Part shown: piece after piece, positions 57,945-64,000 of the stretch
Layout of the letters: the number at the start of each line of letters is the position of its first letter
Position numbering within the stretch: the first letter of the stretch is position 1
Origin: Apoda limacodes
Taxonomy: Eukaryota > Arthropoda > Insecta > Lepidoptera > Limacodidae
Length of the DNA stretch: 64,000 nt
Assembly (NCBI GenBank): GCA_946406115.1
Contig: OX291557.1
Span: 8,774,501 to 8,838,500, forward strand
Reading direction: 5' to 3'
Notes under the pieces: model-generated
The model's input: only the letters and a program-made list of their open reading frames with translations
What the model was told of the DNA's origin: nothing
Database searches by the model: none
Program-made: the position numbers and the translations under genes

Positions 57945-58183
57945 AAAGTTTTTGGACGTTACACACAGTTCCATCTGGTCCCAATCTAAGCAAAGCTTTT
58001 ATTATGGACATCTGACAACGGATACATATACATACTTTTTTTTGTAAATAAATACATATTACATACATCGAAAACACTCAATCTTAAGACAAACACGTGT
58101 TCATCACATAAATTTTTGTCTTGTGCGGGAACCGAACTCACGCCCCTCCAGTCCAGTTTACCCACTGAGCCACGGAGCCGAGA
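57945..58183 (-). mobile_element. tRNA-derived SINE (reverse, diverged)
   Basis: GGACGTTACACACAG, CATCTGGTCCCAATC, GTGCGGGAACCGAACTCACG and CCACTGAGCCACGGAGCC are the reversed body, B-box and A-box regions. It is more diverged in the head than the copy at 55250. Confidence 0.68.
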
Positions 58184-58376
58184 ATAAATATAAACTTTTT
58201 CTGAGGCTACATTTACACTAATAAGAAAGCTTACGCAATTTACTACTTTTTCTGGACAGTCTCATTAACAAAGAGCAACTTATGTATGTGAACAGCTAAC
58301 AAAGTTTTTATAGTAATTATTCTTATACGGAGGTACACAAACGTCAAAACGTATAGCATTCTTTATGACATTAAAA

Positions 58377-58380
<4 letters not shown>

Positions 58381-58416
<36 letters not shown>
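58381..58416. repeat. (AT)n microsatellite
   Basis: Eighteen AT units in intron 1 of the micro-exon gene. A shorter one is at 49019-49040, and a (CA)n run is at about 41896-41914. Confidence 0.95.
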
Positions 58417-58419
<3 letters not shown>

Positions 58420-58674
58420 TGCTTTCTGTAATATTATGCACTCTGTACTGAATAGTAATTTTAAAATAAATATGTTTATCAAATCCATCAATCTGGCTAA
58501 AAGGTTACCGGCCGGCTCAATCCTTTCCACTCCATATTCAAGGCTGAAAACTTAAATTAGGCTTTTAAACAGCACTTTTGAATCGTCGGTTTTATTATTA
58601 ACTTTACCACCGATTAGGAATGATTTTACTACCGATAAGCACCGACAAGAAACTCAATGGTTAATCCATACTAG

Positions 58675-59055
58675 TCCATACTAATATTAAAAATGCGAAA
58701 GTAACTATGTCTGTCTGCCTGTTACGCTTAAATCGCTGTACAGATTAAGATGAAATTTGGCATGGATATAGTTTGAGTCCCGGGAAAGGATATAGGCAAC
58801 TTGAGAACGTCAAGAGTGAGTGGGTTTTTTTTTTCTACAATTGAGAAGTTGCCGTTGAAATCTTACACTGATAACAGACTTTAGGGTGGGTGGAACCACT
58901 AGAAAAGTTGGCATGGGAATAGTTTAAGACCCTGGGAAGGACATAGGCTACTTGAAAACGTCAAGTGTGAGTCGTTTTTTTTTTCTATATTTAAGGAATT
59001 TCTGTAAAAATCCTACACCGACAACCGAATTAAGGCCGGGTGAAACTATTTTTCA
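58675..59055 (+). mobile_element. Helitron-like element with tandem internal duplication
   Basis: It starts TCCATACTAATATTAAAAAT, then GCGAAAGTAACTATGTCTG. The block CATGG..ATAGTTT to AACGTCAAG..GTGAGT occurs twice (about 58763 and 58912). The 3' end is worn (GGCCGGGTGAAACTA). It lies in intron 1 of the micro-exon gene. Confidence 0.62.
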
Positions 59056-60054
59056 AACCAACACTATCTTTCCTATCTACGTCGTCTTACTCGCATTAGG
59101 GCACAGGCAATGGTAACACATGGTTATGGATAAATAATCACTCAACAGTAAAGTGAAAATACAAACAAACACATTTGTAAATAATTTATTACTATAAAAC
59201 ATTTTTTTACAATTTTATATTTTAGACAGTAGGTTGGTATGTATCTTAATTTTCAGAGTATAAAACAATATATTTTTACCAAAGCAAAATATTTTTAAAA
59301 CATTTGTGCGACAAACATATACAAATAACTTTATTAAAAACCTCATAGTAACAAATGATCATTCTACCTAAATATCATTACCATATATCACATAAAACTA
59401 CGATCATAAAGAAAAATAACAATAAATTTATCGACGGTATCTTGCAATCTTTTACCTACACACACCTTGTTTTTTATTAAAAAAAAGAATACAAAATAAT
59501 TTTTCAGTCTAGACTTTGATGCATTTTTAAATAAAAGTTGTGAAATCTGATAAAAAAGCAGCTTATAAAAACGAAACATTCACAAGAATTTCGGTCAAGT
59601 TCGTCCAAAGTAGATAGTATGGTAATGATCATACTTACTATTCTGTGATCTTATCGTTTTGATATTATATTTCCTTTTGACCCTGATTTTATTTTAGTGA
59701 ATATTCACAGGGGAAACAGGCTGTTTCTTATTTTAATCAAGTTGTCTATATATTTTATAGAATAAAAACCGAAAAATTGAGAGTCGGACACGCGCAACAA
59801 GGGTTCCGTGCCTACCACCATTTACGTAATTTACAAGCACAAACAAAAACAAAAAGTGTGTCGCTAAGCGGTCACCCATCTAATTACTGACCAAGCCCGA
59901 CGTTGCTTGACTTTGACTCAATCCAATCGTATTCAACAAACAAATAGTTTGTTGCTGTTTCACTAGCTACTTGGCGCTGTAACGGTGTTTTTAAGGTGGT
60001 AAATGGCTCCGGCCTCTTTCACACTTGGTAGGTTTTTATTATTTGTTGTTAAAC
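59056..60054. other. AT-rich intron DNA
   Basis: Only the GGTTCCGTACC-type fragment at 59763 is recognised. Confidence 0.4.
59763..59860. repeat. GGTTCCGTACC-type repeat fragment
   Basis: GAGAGTCGGACACGCGCAAC followed by AAGGGTTCCGTGCCTACC. Similar ends occur near 36095-36175 and 47605-47660. Confidence 0.5.
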
Positions 60055-60058
60055 TTAA

Positions 60059-60475
60059 GAGAATACGATTTGTGGTGCCTAGCAGCGTGCTTCATACTAA
60101 AGTATTTTCCACTTATCTTTGACCATGGGTGTAGCCAGCTTTTGGATTAGGAGGGGGGGGTCAGCCCTGATAGAAAATGTAATTTTAATATAGTTCATTT
60201 TTAGCCAGTTCCTTCAGGTTATGGGCACCTAGGGGCGGCGGGGCAGCTGCCCCCCCCCCCCCCCCCCTAGCCTTTACCTCGCTACGCCCATGTCTTTGAC
60301 ACTTACTAATCAAACATTACGAAATTTTGAAGCCATGTTCTAGGAATAAATAGGTCTACAGTGTGCCAGTTTTCTATTAAATTGTATACGTTAATAGATA
60401 TAGATCTAGTTTTACATACAAATGGTCTCAATTAAGATTTTGAGTCAGTGAAAACATTTTTCAGGATTTTATATC
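60059..60475. mobile_element. TTAA-type MITE, third copy, truncated and split
   Basis: TTAA (60055-60058) precedes GAGAATACGATTTGTGGTGC. The copy is interrupted by the hAT-like MITE at 60124-60292, resumes with CACTTACTAATCAAACATTA and fades out near 60475 without its right inverted end. Confidence 0.68.
60124..60292. mobile_element. hAT-like MITE with 8-bp target duplication
   Basis: It begins CATGGGTGTAGCC and ends CTACGCCCATG as inverted repeats. TCTTTGAC is present at both 60116-60123 and 60293-60300, a perfect 8-bp duplication as made by hAT transposases. The interior is GC rich and holds an 18-base C run (60250-60267). Confidence 0.85.
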
Positions 60476-61217
60476 TCGTTATATATGCTACTCCCATGAT
60501 TTTTTTCACTCACCCAAGAACAGCCATTTAGCTGGTAGTGGGTGGGCGGACACTGGGCTCTAACAAAAATTTGCACTTTAAAGCTTTATAGCTTCAAAGC
60601 GCTCTAGAATGGGGAAAGTACAGTTCCTATTTCTAATAGGATCCGAAAATATCGAAAAATAATTGCTTAAAAATTAATAGCAAAAGTTTTCAAAAATAAC
60701 TCTCTGTCACGACCTAGACTGACGTCTAAACTACGTTTTTCAATCATTTGCACTTATTTACTTTAATATGATTAAATGGTTACAGCCTGTAGAGCACTTT
60801 TCAAAAAAAAACCTATCGAGTTAAGTAGGTATAGGTACGATATCATGTCTTGTGCTGTGTCACGACAAATAGTAAATTATTATGCTTTTTTTTATTTTGT
60901 TTTCATAAGGAAAATACTTATAGCAGTTTTAGAAAAATCCTTGCTAAAAAAGTGATTTCTTGCGTATACATATATTAAGTAACTCACATACCTATTGCAA
61001 TCAATTAACTTTATCATACCCCGCTCTATACATCATTTTTTTTTTATCAAAGATACTAATTCAACAGAGCCATAATTTATAACCTAATAAGATAACTTTG
61101 CCAATTTCGTAAAAACTTGACATCGAAATTGACACATATTTAATCATAACCTGAGGTTTAGTATAAGCAAATAAACATTCAAAGTATTGATGCATAAAAT
61201 AACTAATAAAAAAGTAT

Positions 61218-61299
61218 TGGCAGCGGTGGGATTCGAACCCACGCCTCCGAAGAGACTGGTGCCTTAAACCAGCGCCATAGACCGCTCGGCCACGCTACC
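61218..61299 (-). tRNA. tRNA-Leu (anticodon AAG)
   Basis: The minus strand gives a full 82-nt cloverleaf. The acceptor stem GGTAGCG pairs with CGCTGCC (one wobble) and the discriminator is A. The D arm contains TGGCCGAGCGG. The anticodon arm is CTGGT-TTAAGGC-ACCAG with AAG in the loop and U33 present. A long variable arm (TCTCTTCGGAGG region) and a T arm with GGTTCGAATCC follow. The long variable arm and A discriminator fit class II tRNA-Leu. There is no intron. A run of six T lies five bases downstream (complement of 61208-61213), a good pol III terminator. The gene sits antisense in intron 1 of the micro-exon gene. Confidence 0.95.
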
Positions 61300-61450
61300 C
61301 TATATGTGACAACTCACATGTAATCACTGTTTTCCGTGATACAATATTGCTACTATTAATATCCTATCCCAGTTTTATCTTCTTTTAGATAAACCATCAA
61401 CCAGTGGCAAAAAGTGTTATAACTGTTATATTTCTCAGCTTTAAGCCCAT

Positions 61451-61530
61451 CACACACGCAGCTATAATATATATTAATATGTCAAAAAATATCCATACAA
61501 AACTAAAATATATTTATAACTGCGTCTGTG
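61451..61530. repeat. Short foldback hairpin (ends CACACACGCAG)
   Basis: CACACACGCAGCTATAATAT is mirrored by ATATTTATAACTGCGTCTGT. It is a small snapback element in intron 1 of the micro-exon gene. Confidence 0.6.
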
Positions 61531-61740
61531 GTAATTTAAAGTTTACTATTAAAATAATATCGTAGAGTGCCTTGCTTTATTTTATATCAGTATATGTATT
61601 TATTATAATTATATTGATATATTTCTTTATGGCATCTGCTCACTCCATGATCGCTCAACACTCAAATACCAATTTATATTCGACATGTGTTACAATATGT
61701 TAGTATACGTAATTAGTCTAAGCATGCAATTTAAGTAAAT

Positions 61741-62197
61741 ACGCCGTTTTTGTGGAAATTTTGTGGCTGAACTATAGCACCTAAAGGATTGAAAAAAATA
61801 TATACTATAAAAATTGCTTTAGATAGGCAGTGCATTACCTAAATGAGTTATTTTCATTTATTCTATTGCAATGCAATAAAATAAAAAATCTGAAAGAATC
61901 CATTGTTTCAACACTTGGGCAAATTTTAGAAGCGTGTATTGTATTTTATTGTAATGTGTTATCTATTGCATTGACTCTAAGTTGTAGCAAAATCTAAAAA
62001 AAATGTGACTACAAAACGGTAAAAAAGGTAAATCCCATAATAAAAAAATTAAATTTTAAGGCGTCATTATAGAATAATTTACTCAGGAAGTATATGACAA
62101 ATATTTCCAATTGTAATGTATATGACATTGTGTAATGATTTTTAGTACAACGTTAGTATTACAGAAATTAGCTTTCAAGCCTATATCGCCCTCATAA
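61741..62197 (+). repeat. Dispersed repeat, copy 2 of 2 (about 450 bp)
   Basis: Direct-orientation counterpart of 29571-30020, with diverged sequence but identical block order. It ends about 300 bp before micro-exon 2. Confidence 0.7.
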
Positions 62198-62499
62198 TAC
62201 ATTTATATATGCATAAATTGTTTTTGTTTTTTAAAAAATATACCAGGAAAACTGCAAGATCGAATAAAAAAAATATATGCGGTACATAAAAAACGAAATA
62301 AGCTGGGCAATACTGGTCAAGAAGCGCATATTCAAAGTATAAAATAAATTTTACTTAATCGACCGACTTGAACATAACCACCGTTTTATGGTCGTATGTG
62401 TAAATTCTTTTCTGGTTTCAGATAATATTATTGTGATATGTTAACGGTATATTTAAAAATATGTTTTACCTAAAATCTCATTTTGCTGTTTAATTTTAG

Positions 62500-62538
62500 G
62501 GAAAAAAAATAAGCCGGCGCTTGACCCATCTATTTATG
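62500..62538 (+). CDS. Micro-exon 2 (39 nt, phase 1-1) of the secreted micro-exon gene
   Basis: The acceptor is TTTAATTTTAG ending at 62499 and the donor is GTAAGC at 62539. With one base from the first exon the split codon is GGG (Gly). The 12 complete codons read KKNKPALDPSIY, and the last base G starts the next split codon. The length is a multiple of three and both junctions are phase 1, so the exon can be skipped without shifting frame. Composition (Lys, Pro, Ser, Asn) matches the neighbouring exons. The preceding intron is about 7.8 kb and full of SINEs and MITEs, so further small exons may have been missed there. The exon is short, but frame, phase and both splice sites agree with exons 1 and 3. 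Confidence 0.72.
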
Positions 62539-63418
62539 GTAAGCACCTTTGCTTTTTAAAGATACCTTTAACTTAATTTGTGACAAAAAAAAAATAGTTC
62601 CCTATCAAGTACCGCACGAGTAACTCCTCTTGAGATTTTTTTTTATATTTGAGAATTTATACATAAAGATCATTATTGCATCTTAAAAAAAACAGTTATT
62701 TAGCGATAAAAAACAAACCGCTGGACCGATTTTGCTCACACTCTTTTTACATCTAAGTCATGACGTGGCGTATCGATTGATATGGTAAAGCTAACCTACA
62801 GACATACACACACACCCAGACAATAAAAAATGATGGCAAACGATTCTCCAGGTCTCAAAACGTACATAAAACGCAAATTTAGCGATTTTGATTTCCAGAC
62901 CTATTATATTAACTTCCCTGCAGAGCAGTAAATAAACATTTGTAACTTTTACCTCCTAGAGTCTAAAAATATCCTAGTACCGGATATTACTAGTATACTA
63001 CATAGTAAAGGTAGAAAAGTTAACTCTCACTCTCGCTCAAGAGCTGCTGAGTGCTGAAAGCAATTTAATATACAGTTTCGCAGAAAATTAAGTATCACCT
63101 CTTAACCAATTAACTTAATCACCGATTAACCTAATTGAATGGGTTGGTTGAAAAGAGGATAGCATTGCAGTGAGTCAAGTTTTGGGAAACTAAAAAAACA
63201 CTGTTATAGCCAAGCCACTAAAATTATCAAAATGTGTTTGTACAGGCAAAATATGAATTAATTATAAAACTGAAAATAGGAAAAATACCGAAATGCAATA
63301 TATAGGCAGAGTGCTTTTATTAAATAGTTATTTTTTTACTCAGTAGAATGCTATCCTTTTTTCACTTAACAATGAAAATTATATTAAACTATTAATAAAT
63401 TCATAAATTGTGTCAGTA

Positions 63419-63470
63419 CTAGCTTTTTGCTAGCGGCTCTGCTAGTTAATTTGTTTTCATCGTGGCATGA
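63419..63470 (-). mobile_element. Helitron-like 3' end remnant
   Basis: CTAGCTTTTTGCTAGCGGCT and ATTTGTTTTCATCGTGGC match the 3' ends of other copies. Only about 50 bp remains. Confidence 0.5.
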
Positions 63471-63546
63471 CGTAGAAAAGTGAAAGATTTGACAAACGTC
63501 ATTGTCGTTTTCACACAAAATTAACGTTTTCACAATACTTGATAAG

Positions 63547-63620
63547 AATTAAAAATAAAACGGGAATAAACGCTTCGTTATTCAGTAAAATACGCATTTA
63601 ATCCCGTTTTATTTTTAAAT
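63547..63620. repeat. Foldback hairpin between micro-exons 2 and 3
   Basis: AAAAATAAAACGGGAATAAA is mirrored by TTTAATCCCGTTTTATTTTT across a loop of about 25 nt. Confidence 0.65.
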
Positions 63621-63698
63621 TAGTAATGGTATACAAAAATTTAAAAAGTTGTGCTTTATAAGAATATATTAGATATACAAATTTGATTTAATTTTTAG

Positions 63699-63749
63699 GA
63701 CCAAAAGTTATCCCGCCGTCAGATTCGAGTATTTTAACTCCTGCATCTG
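63699..63749 (+). CDS. Micro-exon 3 (51 nt, phase 1-1) of the secreted micro-exon gene
   Basis: The acceptor is TTTAATTTTTAG ending at 63698 and the donor is GTAAGC at 63750. The split codon with exon 2 is GGA (Gly). The encoded residues are PKVIPPSDSSILTPAS, followed by the G that opens the next glycine codon. The exon is Pro/Ser rich with no cysteine and no predicted secondary structure. It lies only 76 bp upstream of micro-exon 4, whose acceptor and phase match, which makes a chance pairing unlikely. No domain is recognised. Confidence 0.8.
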
Positions 63750-63825
63750 GTAAGCAAGACAGACGACTTGTCCAAAATTTAACATTCATATATCCTGGTT
63801 ATGCAGCTACTATTTTTCGTTTTAG

Positions 63826-63864
63826 GGTCTCAAACTCCTTCAATGAAAGAAACTTCATATTATG
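63826..63864 (+). CDS. Micro-exon 4 (39 nt, phase 1-1) of the secreted micro-exon gene; gene continues past the window
   Basis: The acceptor is TTTTTCGTTTTAG ending at 63825 and the donor is GTAAGA at 63865. The split codon with exon 3 is GGG (Gly). The encoded residues are SQTPSMKETSYY, then a G beginning another split codon. Exon 2 ends in ..SIY plus Gly and this exon ends in ..SYY plus Gly, so the two 39-nt exons have similar tails. No stop is seen before the window ends, so at least one more exon lies beyond 64000. Confidence 0.8.
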
Positions 63865-64000
63865 GTAAGAGCTGACGTACCAACCAACGGATGCCTATCT
63901 CAGGAAATGTATTCTTCTGCAAAGTTATGTTTTTTTCTATGTATTAAACACAAACGAAGCTTTATACCTAACAGAATAGATACACTGTCATTAGTAGCTT

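Larger units (their letters stand above)
54677..62499 (+). other. Intron 1 of the secreted micro-exon gene (about 7.8 kb)
   Basis: The intron begins GTAATT and ends TTTTAG. It contains three SINE copies, a Helitron-like element, a nested hAT-in-MITE insertion, an AT microsatellite, an antisense tRNA-Leu gene, a foldback hairpin and a roughly 450-bp repeat. A further possible micro-exon is discussed at 61389-61406. A strong acceptor-like pyrimidine tract ends at about 56269, but no donor follows it in a usable frame. Confidence 0.65.
62539..63698 (+). other. Intron 2 of the micro-exon gene (about 1.16 kb)
   Basis: The intron is bounded by GTAAGC and TTTTTAG. It contains a Helitron-like 3' fragment (63419-63470) and a hairpin with arms around 63547-63572 and 63593-63620. 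I see no additional exon with matching phase and both splice sites. Confidence 0.6.

Noticed and set aside
3679..58416. CRISPR array, bacterial operon or phage features
   Set aside because: No spaced direct repeats, no ribosome-binding sites and no polycistronic frames. Introns, SINEs and LINEs show a eukaryotic nuclear genome.

Overview
The window reads as nuclear DNA of a moth or butterfly (Lepidoptera). By eye it is roughly two-thirds A+T and dominated by degraded transposable elements. The element types are those I associate with lepidopteran genomes: RTE-clade LINEs ending in ATG-rich tails, a CR1/Zenon-like LINE, jockey-like LINE tails, tRNA-headed SINEs, short Helitron-like elements ending in a hairpin plus CTAG, hAT-like and PIF/Harbinger-like MITEs, and the GGTTCCGTACC dispersed repeat. 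The organism call is inference from repeat style and exon structure; no species can be named. Almost all of the longer open frames are fragments of these elements or chance.

Host coding sequence is sparse and split into small exons on the + strand. (1) 12762-13046 is a convincing 285-nt internal exon. It encodes a Gln-rich helix-like stretch, a Thr/Pro-rich linker and a very acidic tail. (2) 22023-22082 is a 60-nt phase 1-1 micro-exon with strong splice sites. (3) 34807-34925 could be a terminal exon with AATAAA 40 nt after the stop. These three may belong to one long gene, but that is not shown. (4) A separate gene starts at 54568. Its first coding exon carries a signal peptide, followed by a 7.8-kb intron and then micro-exons of 39, 51 and 39 nt (62500-62538, 63699-63749, 63826-63864), and it runs off the right edge. 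Every junction is phase 1 and every split codon is glycine. This secreted micro-exon gene is the most interesting item in the window. An intact tRNA-Leu(AAG) gene lies antisense in its first intron.

Layout: 1-12.6 kb holds repeats (RTE fragment, Helitrons, SINEs, PIF-like and TTAA-flanked MITEs, a tRNA relic). 12.7-13.05 kb is the acidic exon, with an intronic hairpin just upstream. 13-26 kb holds MITEs, a 1.2-kb inverted-repeat element carrying repeated TCCAATAACT motifs, the 22-kb micro-exon and LINE fragments. 26.6-29.4 kb is a large inverted duplication (0.55-0.58-kb arms). 30-37 kb holds Helitron and LINE tails and unclassified repeats. 37.3-40.3 kb is a hAT-like element body containing a CR1 LINE that itself contains a jockey-like tail. 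41-46 kb holds duplications, an inverted repeat, a degenerate ~100-bp tandem array and a CpG-rich islet. 46-54 kb holds Helitrons, a perfect 52-bp-arm palindrome and jockey/RTE fragments around a TC microsatellite. 54.5-64 kb is the micro-exon gene.

Boundaries of degraded repeats are approximate. No search, alignment or folding program was run.
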